Part shown: positions 16,425-22,068 of the stretch, in pieces
Numbering within the stretch: position 1 is the first letter of the stretch
Layout of the letters: the number at the start of each line of letters is the position of its first letter
Source of the DNA: an uncultured Olsenella sp.
GTDB taxonomy: Bacteria; Actinomycetota; Coriobacteriia; Coriobacteriales; Atopobiaceae
Direction of reading: 5' to 3'
Assembly (NCBI GenBank): GCA_947253595.1
Contig: CAMXZR010000014.1
Span: 1 to 22,068 of the forward strand
Length of the DNA stretch: 22,068 nt
Notes under the pieces: generated by a model
Database searches by the model: none
Told to the model about the DNA's origin: nothing
The model's input: the letters and a program-made list of their open reading frames with translations, nothing else
Made by a program: the position numbers and the translations under genes

Positions 16425-18851
16425 TCACCCCTCGTCGTGCCGTATCTGGAAGTAGTCGCTGAAGCTGTCGAGGTTTGGGTCGATGGCAGGGTCGCCCTGG
16501 GCGAAGAACGCGGCGTGCTTCCGGACCATGAGGGCCTTCTCACGCAGGTATCGTTCGCGCAGCCCCGAGTCCACGGACTCCCTCCCGCGCGACGAGAACT
16601 CGCGGTGGCGCAACCGCGCGTAGGGCGTGTAGGCGACGACGTAGCCCGCCTCCCTCGCACGCAGGCAGAAGTCCCCGTCGTTGAAGCCCACCGCCAGCTC
16701 CTCGTCGTAGCCTCCCAGCTCGTCGAAGACCTCGCGCCGGACCGCCTGGCAGGCACCCGTGACCATGGAGAAGTCCCCCGGAAGCCCAGCCGAGTAGCCG
16801 TAGCCCAGCGCATCGGCCGCAATGTTCTGGTTGACGTGGGCAAAGTCGCAGTTCGCGTTTGCCACCATGCCGGCGTGCTGCACGAGGTCGTCGTCGTAGA
16901 GCAGCTTTGCGCCCACGACGCCCACCTCGGGCCTCGTGAGCTCCCCCACCAGCTCGGACATCCACGACGCCTCGATGACCTCGGTATCGTTGTTGAGGAA
17001 GAGCAGGACGTCTCCCAGAGCATGGGACGCCCCCAGGTTGACAATGGCCGAGTAGTTGAACTCCCCCTCCCGACGCGGCGTCCAGCTCACGATGCGCACG
17101 CGCGGGTCCTCCCGGAGGCTCTCGTAGAGCGCGAAGGCCCCCTCCTCCGTGCTCCCGTTCTCCACCACGACGAGCTCGAAGCGGGGGTAGTCGGTCCGTG
17201 AGAGCAGGCTCCGCGCACAGCGTCCGAGCAGGCCCGCATGGTCGCGGTTGGGCACGATGACGCTCACCAGCGGCGGCTCGTCGCCCAGCTCGTAGCTGAC
17301 GCGATAGGTGTAGGGCAGTGGCCCGTCTCCGACGCACGCAGAGAGCCCCCGACGCTCCAGGTGGCGCTCGAGCGCGATTTTTCCCGCAGTGTGGGCGTAG
17401 GGCTTCTGGTCGCCCCCGCCTGCCGTGGAGCCCTCGTGCTCCCTCCAGTGGTAGAGGACCCTGGGTATCCTGGCCACCTCGCGCGCGACGTCGAAGGCCC
17501 TGAGCGTGAGGTCGAAGTCCTGTGCGCCGGCGACGTCCGCGCCGGAGCGCTCCGTGAGCTCCAGGACCCTCCTGCTCACCATGAGGAGGTGCGTCACGTA
17601 GTTGTAGCCGTGCAGCTTGGTAAGGCTGGGGAACGACTTGAAGGCGGGCCCGTGCAGGTGGCCGTCCCTGAACCTGTCCTCGTCACAGTAGAGCAGGTCG
17701 ACCTCCGGTCGCGCGACGATCTCCTGGGCATAGCACCAGAGGCAGTCGCCCTCCAGCACGTCGTCGTGGTCCATGAAGCCGACGTAGTCGCCCTTCGCGG
17801 CGGCAATGCCGGCGTTGGTGTTCTCTGCGATGGAGCGGTTCTCCACCTCGATGACCCTTATGCGAGAGTCGCCCATCGAGCCGAGGACGCCGCCGACGGC
17901 GTCGCAAGGCCCGCTGGCATTCACCAGCACCAGCTCCCACCGGGGGTATGACTGGGCGAGGACCGAGCCGATGGCCTCTCGCAGGTAGTTTCCTGGCGTC
18001 CTGAAGACGGGCATCACGAGCGAGATGAGCGGTGCGTCGGAGCCGAGGGCGTCCTTCCAGCCCCGACGCTGGCGAGCGAGCTCCGCGTCGCTCGCCCTGT
18101 GGGCATCGAACCAGCGCTCGTAGCCTGCGTCCGCATATGCCGAGCCCAGGAGCCCGTTCGCCCTGTCCCAGTGGGCTGCCGCGACGCCCGGGTGCATGCC
18201 CGCGAAGCAGCTCCTCTCACCCACGCGGACGACCACGCAGAAGTGAGCGAGGTCGCGGGGGAGCTCGAGCGAGAAGCTCATGGCGCGACGTCCGCCCAGG
18301 ATGTCCCCCACCCGCTGGTCCTCGAGGAGATGCCATCTTGCATGGACTCTCCTCGAGACGTCGGACGAGAGGACCTCGAGCTCCGGCGCATCCGCGGTCG
18401 CCCCGGGAAACACGGACCCGAGCCGCCAGACGGCGTCGGCCTCGCCCCTGGGCCAGACCTCCTTGATCCGGAGGGTCGCGACACCCTCCGAGTCGCGCAG
18501 CTCGATGCCGCGAAGGGCCGATGCCACCTGGGGATGCCTCATGGTCAGAAGGCGGGACTGCAGCTTGGAACCACGGACAGAGAACCTCAGGCTGCCCTTC
18601 TCCCCCGAGGGAGACTCGAGCGCGATTTCGCAGTCCACAGAGAGGAGGGGGAGGATCACGACCCAGACGCAGCCTGCGGCGGCATGGTGGCAGAGCGTCT
18701 CGCGCACGCCAGGACCAACCAAGATGCAGCGGGAGGGGACCTCGTCGCCGGTGTGGGTGAATACCTCGACCTCCAGTTCCCTGGCCGGTCGGTCGAGGAG
18801 GACGCAGGCGTAGCCCACGCCCAGTCCCCTGCACATCGCAACGCTTCTCAC
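16425..18851 (-). CDS. Large tandem-domain GT2 glycosyltransferase
   Basis: 808 residues with GTG start 18851 (AGGGAG 6 nt upstream). Three parts: an N-terminal beta-rich region (1-250) with no motif I recognise; a first GT-A domain (275-470) with SLVMPVFRTPGNYLREAIGS, metal-binding DHDD (361-364), the acceptor-side GAQDFDLTLRA and HWREHEGSTA; and a second GT-A domain (528-760) with SVIVPNRDHAGLL, VVENGSTEEGA, NND (620-622) in FLNNDTEVIEASW and GFNDGDFCLRAREAGY. Two-domain GT2 proteins of this kind build alternating or long surface polysaccharides such as rhamnose-rich polymers, so it is a candidate main polymerising enzyme of the locus (inference). No membrane helices or signal peptide. A TATACT box lies about 37 bases upstream. 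Confidence 0.92.
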   Translation of the reverse strand: MRSVAMCRGLGVGYACVLLDRPARELEVEVFTHTGDEVPSRCILVGPGVRETLCHHAAAGCVWVVILPLLSVDCEIALESPSGEKGSLRFSVRGSKLQSRLLTMRHPQVASALRGIELRDSEGVATLRIKEVWPRGEADAVWRLGSVFPGATADAPELEVLSSDVSRRVHARWHLLEDQRVGDILGGRRAMSFSLELPRDLAHFCVVVRVGERSCFAGMHPGVAAAHWDRANGLLGSAYADAGYERWFDAHRASDAELARQRRGWKDALGSDAPLISLVMPVFRTPGNYLREAIGSVLAQSYPRWELVLVNASGPCDAVGGVLGSMGDSRIRVIEVENRSIAENTNAGIAAAKGDYVGFMDHDDVLEGDCLWCYAQEIVARPEVDLLYCDEDRFRDGHLHGPAFKSFPSLTKLHGYNYVTHLLMVSRRVLELTERSGADVAGAQDFDLTLRAFDVAREVARIPRVLYHWREHEGSTAGGGDQKPYAHTAGKIALERHLERRGLSACVGDGPLPYTYRVSYELGDEPPLVSVIVPNRDHAGLLGRCARSLLSRTDYPRFELVVVENGSTEEGAFALYESLREDPRVRIVSWTPRREGEFNYSAIVNLGASHALGDVLLFLNNDTEVIEASWMSELVGELTRPEVGVVGAKLLYDDDLVQHAGMVANANCDFAHVNQNIAADALGYGYSAGLPGDFSMVTGACQAVRREVFDELGGYDEELAVGFNDGDFCLRAREAGYVVAYTPYARLRHREFSSRGRESVDSGLRERYLREKALMVRKHAAFFAQGDPAIDPNLDSFSDYFQIRHDEG

Positions 18852-18887
18852 GGTTCGCTCCCTGTCTGCCGTCTCTGCTCAAGGAGA

Positions 18888-18893
18888 AGTATA
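18888..18893 (-). promoter_or_regulatory. Candidate -10 box for the tandem GT2 gene
   Basis: TATACT on the minus strand gives a leader of about 30 nt to GTG 18851. No good -35 hexamer is seen at 17 bases. Confidence 0.45.
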
Positions 18894-18950
18894 TCCGCCC
18901 CGGGCAAGGTCCCCTCCCTCCCGGCAGGAGGTCGAGACTCGGTCATGCAG

Positions 18951-19070
18951 AGGGCGACGACGCCTGACGCGTCTCTTGGCGTGACGACGACGCCTGACGC
19001 GTCTATCGATGCGGCGAAAACGTCCGATACGTCTCTTGCCGTATCGGAAACGTCCAACGCGCCTGAGGTC
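18951..19070. repeat. Four decaying 30-bp tandem repeats
   Basis: Units at 18951-18980, 18981-19010, 19011-19040 and 19041-19070. Units 1 and 2 match at 23 of 30 bases and share an unbroken run of 16 (the last six bases of the first block plus the whole middle block); units 1 and 3 match at 21 of 30. Across units 3-4 lies a perfect 9-bp inverted repeat (TCCGATACG, 8-nt loop, CGTATCGGA; 19023-19048). Related ACG-rich pieces (GGACGCATTGGACGTTTTGG) continue to about 19122. The array fills the 373-bp gap between the tandem GT2 and the NERD gene. Both strands have open frames through it, but neither gives a convincing protein. Confidence 0.65.
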
Positions 19071-19224
19071 TCCACGTTTGCCCTGTTGAGGCGATTGTCC
19101 CGGACGCATTGGACGTTTTGGGGCGAGGGTGCCACGCGCGCGGGATCGCCCTGGCCTAGCATGAGTAATGCCGTCGCAGCGCAGAAGGGCCCAAGTAAAA
19201 CGAAGCCCTGAATGCACCCCGCAG

Positions 19225-19830
19225 CTATCTTTCGAGCTTCCTCGTAAACCTGCAGGAGGGATAGCCGCTGCATCCCATGAAGTCACCGTGGCGGCCGTGC
19301 CTGAGAACTAGCGGTCTGCCGCACCACGGACAGTTATCGCCATGGGTGTAGCCTGAGACCTGTTCGATATGCCTTCTTGCCTTTTCTTCGTTCTTGCCCA
19401 TGCCCTCGATGGCGGCACAAATGCGGGCGAGTGCGTGCTCGTCGAACATGACGGGCCGTCGATCGAGGTCACGCCTCACTTCGCGTAGCAGGTGATGTCT
19501 GCGGCAAATAACGTACTCGTCGCAGTCATTCGGCACCTTCTTAAGCTCGCACCGCTCCGAGAAGACGATAAAACTACGAAAAGCGGTCGAAGGAAGCTCG
19601 AGGGCCGCCACGAGTGCCTTCACATGGGTTCCATTCTGCATGATGGGGTTGTAGAAGTGCTCCTTGTACCCACCCTTGAAACTCTGCGTCCACTGGCGTT
19701 GGTCTGCAGAACCGAAAATCCAGCCAGAGTAGTTCTTCGACTCCATCACGTAGACGCCCTTTTCGTGCACCATGAGGACGTCGATCTCCGTCTCGTCCTG
19801 CCCTCCACGTGTCGCGAGCGGAACGTACAC
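19225..19830 (-). CDS. NERD nuclease-like domain protein with C-terminal zinc ribbon
   Basis: 201 residues from the only usual start in this frame (GTG 19830). The NERD domain belongs to the PD-(D/E)XK nuclease fold: D17 in ETEIDVLMVHEKGVYV and E30-x-K32 in MESKNYSGWIFG. The C terminus is a topoisomerase-type C4 zinc ribbon (CPWCGRPLVLRHGRHGDFMGC..YPSC, about 167-195). The pair of domains is common in bacteria and presumed to act on DNA or RNA. The GTG codes for the V of NVYVPLATRGG in the middle of the conserved domain, and homologous-looking sequence continues in frame upstream, so this start truncates the domain; see the adjoining 5' fragment. Either the gene is frameshifted or it starts at an unusual codon. 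No obvious operon partner. Confidence 0.8.
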   Translation of the reverse strand: MYVPLATRGGQDETEIDVLMVHEKGVYVMESKNYSGWIFGSADQRQWTQSFKGGYKEHFYNPIMQNGTHVKALVAALELPSTAFRSFIVFSERCELKKVPNDCDEYVICRRHHLLREVRRDLDRRPVMFDEHALARICAAIEGMGKNEEKARRHIEQVSGYTHGDNCPWCGRPLVLRHGRHGDFMGCSGYPSCRFTRKLER

Positions 19831-19996
19831 GTTCGTAAACGTATAGAGCCTACCAGACAGATTGTCGTTGTCGAGCGCATAGTGTGTGGGCCACTCGCCG
19901 TACTCGCCCGTATCGCCACCGGTCTTGATAAGGTGGACGAGCTTCTTGAGCGTACTCGGCTCCTCTCCCTTCAGGCGCGCCCATAAGACCCATCAT
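19831..19996 (-). pseudogene. 5' portion of the NERD gene, joined only across a frameshift
   Basis: In frame with the downstream NERD sequence, the minus strand reads RLKGEEPSTLKKLVHLI, then GEYGEWPTHYALDND and LYTFTNVYVPLATRGG, which fits the usual start of NERD proteins (GEYGE..T..AL). This frame has no ATG or GTG and meets TGA at 19993-19995. ATG codons at 19996, 19993 and 19984 lie one frame off (MMGLMGA), with GAGGGG just before the first. Removing one C from the CC at 19974-19975 would join ATG to LKGEEPSTLKKL and give a protein of about 255 residues. This is either a real single-base mutation or a sequencing error. Confidence 0.65.
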
Positions 19997-20914
19997 CGGC
20001 CCCTCGTTCCAATGGTAAAACTTGTGATGCACAGGCATTGTCTCACGCCGAACGAGTGGGTGAGAAGGGAGGAGCGATGGCCGCATCTGAGGCCACATGG
20101 TACATGGGCCGAAAGCGCGATGCATAGCAATCAAAGTACTCAACCCCCGGGATGCCCTTGGAACTTGTTCCTGTCCTGATAAGCCACGCCATAGGCCACG
20201 GACCCATCGAAGAACGCGACCTTCGCCCAGAGGCGCTAGGCCCCCCACAAGATTTCATCTGCCACCTGACGTTTCGTCCAACTGGTCTATGGCACCAGTC
20301 ATCCGTCCCGCTACACCTGTGCGGGAAAGCCGCACTTGGACGCAAGACCTTCCAATGGGCCATCGAGGCATGTCCATGTAGCCCCGTTGTTCCGTCCGTC
20401 GACCCCTCCAGCTTGAACCCTCTTCGGACGCCGCCCGTTCGACAACCACGTCAATCAAATCGTTAAGCAGCCCATGCTCATAGCGAAGGACCGCTGCTCC
20501 CCCGGCGGTTCATGCCTCCGGACCCAGAGGTGGCCATTCTCCTCAGGAAGGTGTTCCGCACAGCTGTGTCATGGGGGGTATGGGCCCAATCGACCCCCCG
20601 CGACGCAGAGATAGGCCTCCGCGCTAGTTCCTGGAGAGACGACGCAACATGGAACCCTGGACGAGTTAGGCCGGGTCGGGAAGGCGGCTCGCGGCAAGCG
20701 ATGGGCGTGCTCTCCCCCGCTCACGATCTCCAGCGGGTGCCGCATCGGCAAGCCAATCGGCCCCAGAACAGAGGATATCGAGGAGATGGCCGGTCGCACA
20801 GCCTGATATGGAATGGTATTGCCAGGTTCGGATGGGCGGCCGCGCGCGTACCGCAGGACACAATGGAGCGCCTCATGGACCACATCACGAGCGTTCCGTC
20901 CTTGGCCCCCAGCC
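19997..20914. other. Intergenic stretch without a supported gene
   Basis: About 920 bases between the NERD gene and the cold-shock terminator. GC content is lower than in the glycan block. Short open frames exist on both strands (up to about 140 codons), but none has a recognisable family, a good ribosome site plus start, or neighbour support, and some run through the cold-shock terminator. No tRNA, RNase P, tmRNA or SRP RNA signature was found by eye. A few short pieces look protein-like (minus strand, for example FFDGSVAYG near 20190), which would fit decayed coding DNA. Confidence 0.5.
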
Positions 20915-20946
20915 AGAAAAGCGGGGCCACCCAAAGGTAGCCCCGC
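20915..20946 (-). terminator. Rho-independent terminator of the cold-shock gene
   Basis: Minus-strand stem of 11 pairs (20946-20936 with 20931-20921, one G-T pair), TTTG loop, then TTTTCT. It lies 28 bases past the stop of the cold-shock gene. Confidence 0.9.
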
Positions 20947-20973
20947 CCAGTCAGTCTTTTGCGGAAGAAAGAC

Positions 20974-21177
20974 TTACATCTTGTGAACGTTGGAAGCCTG
21001 GAGCTTGCCGTTCTGGCCGGTGGTGATGTCAAACTCGACGGGCATGCCCTCGTCCAGGGTCTTGAAGCCGTCCATCTGAATCTCGGAGTAGTGGACGAAC
21101 AGGTCGTCGCCATCCTCGCGAGAGATGAAGCCATAGCCCTTGTCGGGGTTGAACCACTTAACAGTACCCTGTGCCAT
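20974..21177 (-). CDS. Cold-shock protein (CspA family)
   Basis: 67 residues, the standard length for this single-domain OB-fold nucleic-acid chaperone, which binds single-stranded RNA and DNA and keeps mRNA unfolded. MAQGTVKWFNPDKGYGFI carries RNP1 (KGYGFI), and DDLFVHYSEI carries RNP2. ATG 21177 was chosen because the family starts M-x-x-GTVKWF and AAAGG lies 7 nt upstream; the frame extends upstream to 21234, but that part is leader. The gene has its own promoter (about 21258-21284), a leader of about 75 nt containing a palindrome and a GC-rich hairpin (GCCCC-GA-GGGGC, about 21196-21207), and a strong terminator, so it is monocistronic. Long folded leaders are usual for cold-shock genes and can control translation. 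Confidence 0.97.
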   Translation of the reverse strand: MAQGTVKWFNPDKGYGFISREDGDDLFVHYSEIQMDGFKTLDEGMPVEFDITTGQNGKLQASNVHKM

Positions 21178-21234
21178 GTCGTGCCTTTCTTTCTTGCCCC
21201 GAGGGGCGAAGCGCTGCGCTCTCGCGCGATACAT

Positions 21235-21251
21235 TGTGACGCCTGGTCACA
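21235..21251. promoter_or_regulatory. Palindrome at the cold-shock transcription start
   Basis: TGTGAC-GCCTG-GTCACA, a perfect 6-bp dyad with a 5-base centre, placed at or just after the predicted start site. It resembles CRP/FNR-type sites (TGTGA-N6-TCACA) but with 7 bases between the TGTGA and TCACA halves. It could be an operator or an RNA hairpin in the leader. Confidence 0.5.
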
Positions 21252-21257
21252 GGAGCT

Positions 21258-21284
21258 AGTGTACCCCATTGCCTGAAGATTCAA
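21258..21284 (-). promoter_or_regulatory. Cold-shock gene promoter
   Basis: On the minus strand TTGAAT (21284-21279) and TACACT (21263-21258) are 15 bases apart; shifting the -35 by one base (CTTGAA) gives 16. Each hexamer is close to consensus and the spacing to the gene is sensible. Confidence 0.55.
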
Positions 21285-21307
21285 GGCAACAATCGCATCG
21301 GACCAAG

Positions 21308-21337
21308 AAAATGCGGCATCCGCCCGGGATGCCGCAT
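21308..21337 (-). terminator. Strong intrinsic terminator upstream of the cold-shock promoter
   Basis: Perfect 11-bp stem (21311-21321 with 21327-21337) and 5-nt loop; on the minus strand it is followed by TTTTCTTGG. It stops minus-strand transcription entering from the prophage side. What it terminates is unclear: only a 27-codon open stretch ending at TAG 21364-21366 (tail GIRKYNYSGRYDGR) lies just before it, possibly the 3' end of an interrupted host gene. Confidence 0.85.
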
Positions 21338-21479
21338 GCCTGGCAACGATATAGAACGGCAGCCTACCTGCCGTCGTACCTCCCGGAGTAGTTGTATTTG
21401 CGTATGCCCCTGCGTCTACAGCCGTTTGACGTGCCAGTATTCACCGCTCACGTTGCTGTAGGAGGCTGATTTCGAATGA

Positions 21480-21501
21480 TTTGGGACGCGTTTGGGACGC
21501 G
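21480..21501. repeat. Perfect 11-bp tandem repeat beside the prophage end
   Basis: TTTGGGACGCG occurs twice with no gap (21480-21490, 21491-21501), between the prophage-side terminator and the host cold-shock region. Short tandem direct repeats at this position are typical of arm-type binding sites for tyrosine integrases, so this is a candidate attachment-site arm. Neither the core site nor an integrase is visible in the window. Confidence 0.45.
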
Positions 21502-21512
21502 CTCTAGAAATG

Positions 21513-21547
21513 AAAACGCCCCCGCCCTCCCGAAGGAGGACGGGGGC
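21513..21547 (-). terminator. Rho-independent terminator ending the prophage cluster
   Basis: 13-bp stem (21547-21535 with 21530-21518, one T-G pair) closed by a TTCG tetraloop, then GTTTTCATTTC on the minus strand. It lies 15 bases past the stop of the small membrane protein gene. Confidence 0.92.
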
Positions 21548-21562
21548 TCATGTCCGTGCTGT

Positions 21563-21682
21563 CTACGCCGCGAACGCAAGGGCCACGGCGGCGGCTACCA
21601 TGCCGCAGAAGGCGAGCGCGAGCAGCAGGGCGAAGACGCCCGCAGCCCAGTCCCGCTCGTCCTGGTGGTAGGGGCCGCTCAC
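21563..21682 (-). CDS. Small single-helix membrane protein, probably prophage
   Basis: 39 residues from GTG 21682: SGPYHQDERD, then one hydrophobic helix running to the end (WAAGVFALLLALAFCGMVA...). The GTG overlaps the TGA of the gene before it (GTGA), a sign of translational coupling, and a strong terminator follows 15 bases after TAG. Small membrane proteins at the end of phage tail/lysis clusters are often holin-like or accessory lysis proteins; one helix of this length fits, but no family is recognised. Confidence 0.65.
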   Translation of the reverse strand: MSGPYHQDERDWAAGVFALLLALAFCGMVAAAVALAFAA

Positions 21683-22023
21683 GAGGTGGCCACCGTGAGC
21701 TTTATGGTGGCCAGCTTGGCGGACACCGCGCCCGAGACCGCCCTGGCAACCGCATCGGGGTCGGCCCCCCGTGCGGCGGCGAGCGCCCTGATGGCCGCGT
21801 CCATGGCGGGCACGGTCACCTCGCTGAGCTCCCGGATGCGCTTGTCCATGTACACGATGCGCAGGGCCAGGGAGCCGTCCGAGTCGTCGCCGGCGATGGG
21901 CGACCTGTAGCTCCCCAGGAGGGCCTTTCTCACGTCCGCCCCATCCATGTGGCCGTTGCTGATGCAGTGTCCCACGCTCAGGGTGTTGCCCTCGACGTCG
22001 GTCAGCATGTCGTTCAGGTTCAC
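21679..22023 (-). CDS. Prophage protein of unknown function (tail/lysis region)
   Basis: 114 residues from GTG 22023. The start is fixed by GGAGGAGGAGAA just before it and by a GTGA overlap with the stop of the gene upstream; ATG 22056 in the same frame would reach back into that gene. N-terminal part: NLNDMLTDVEGNTLSVGH, then GADVRKALLGSYRSPIAGDDSDGS. C-terminal part: a predicted coiled helix (MDKRIRELSEVTVPAMDAAIRAL) and a segment DPDAVARAVSGAVSAKLATIKLTV resembling linker/oligomerisation segments common in actinobacterial phage tail and lysis genes. No membrane helix or enzyme motif. Translationally coupled on both sides. Confidence 0.72.
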   Translation of the reverse strand: MNLNDMLTDVEGNTLSVGHCISNGHMDGADVRKALLGSYRSPIAGDDSDGSLALRIVYMDKRIRELSEVTVPAMDAAIRALAAARGADPDAVARAVSGAVSAKLATIKLTVATS

Positions 22024-22068
22024 TTCTCCTCCTCCCGGGGCGGACGCCCCAGCCATTCGGTCGTACCA
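22020..22068 (-). CDS. C-terminal end of a prophage gene, rest outside window
   Basis: Fifteen codons (ending TTEWLGRPPREEEK) then TGA at 22020-22022, which overlaps the GTG start of the next gene. Too short to identify. It is supported by the same GTGA coupling seen between the next two genes and by the ribosome site lying inside its last codons. Confidence 0.5.
   Translation of the reverse strand, partial: GTTEWLGRPPREEEK

Noticed and set aside
18951..19070. CRISPR array
   Set aside because: The units are contiguous tandem repeats with no spacers, and there are no cas genes.
18099..19211. 370-codon plus-strand frame covering the 30-bp repeats
   Set aside because: Most of it is antisense to the tandem GT2 gene. 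Only the part after ATG 18945 is outside, and its ribosome-site spacing is poor with no homology recognised.
18848..19273. 141-codon minus-strand frame over the repeat array
   Set aside because: It overlaps the NERD gene end and the tandem GT2 start, has no ribosome site, and one short hydrophobic stretch is not enough to support a protein.
20569..20934. 121-codon minus-strand frame before the cold-shock terminator
   Set aside because: It begins inside the cold-shock terminator stem, has no ribosome site and no recognisable family.
21470..21480. TTCGAAT as a tRNA T-loop at the prophage edge
   Set aside because: The flanking bases do not pair as a T-stem and no cloverleaf can be drawn around it.

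Overview
High-GC bacterial chromosome segment. The gene content suggests an actinobacterium of the class Coriobacteriia (Olsenella/Atopobiaceae-like). Support comes from two Sapep/PepV-type M20 dipeptidases, a CotH surface protein with DUF5648 repeats, a set of DUF2142, DUF6020 and GT2/GT4 cell-surface glycosylation genes, and a small prophage tail/lysis cluster. The taxonomic call is inference; no rRNA or marker gene is present.

Layout. 1-1446: 3' part of a large TPR-like gene that enters from outside the window. 1523-4423 (minus): secreted CotH-kinase protein with three DUF5648 repeats and two C-terminal repeats. 4586-8363: two M20 dipeptidase paralogs on the minus strand, separated by a HAD phosphatase on the plus strand; each unit is closed by a strong hairpin. 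8447-18851: surface-polysaccharide block made of a DUF2142 membrane protein, a DUF6020-like membrane protein, a polyprenol-phosphate GT2, a GT4 with an extra C-terminal region, a single-domain GT2 and an 808-residue tandem GT2. The strands alternate, and two convergent pairs almost touch or overlap at their stop codons. A decayed second copy of the GT2 tail lies upstream of the DUF2142 gene. 18852-19224: intergenic DNA with a decaying 30-bp tandem repeat. 19225-19996: NERD/zinc-ribbon gene with an apparent N-terminal frameshift. 19997-20914: no gene I can support. 20974-21177: cold-shock protein with promoter, operator-like palindrome and terminator. 21480-22068: likely end of a prophage, with three minus-strand genes chained by GTGA overlaps, a terminator and an 11-bp tandem repeat that could be an integrase arm site.

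How the genes fit together. The glycosylation block reads as one pathway. The polyprenol-phosphate GT2 would charge a lipid carrier, the two polytopic membrane proteins are GT-C-like candidates that would use such donors outside the membrane, and the GT2/GT4 enzymes would build the glycan on the cytoplasmic side. The dipeptidases, HAD enzyme and cold-shock protein are housekeeping. I found no clearly new defence or signalling system. The best leads are the frameshifted NERD gene, the glycosyltransferase remnant, the 30-bp repeat array, the prophage edge and the unusual domain fusions.
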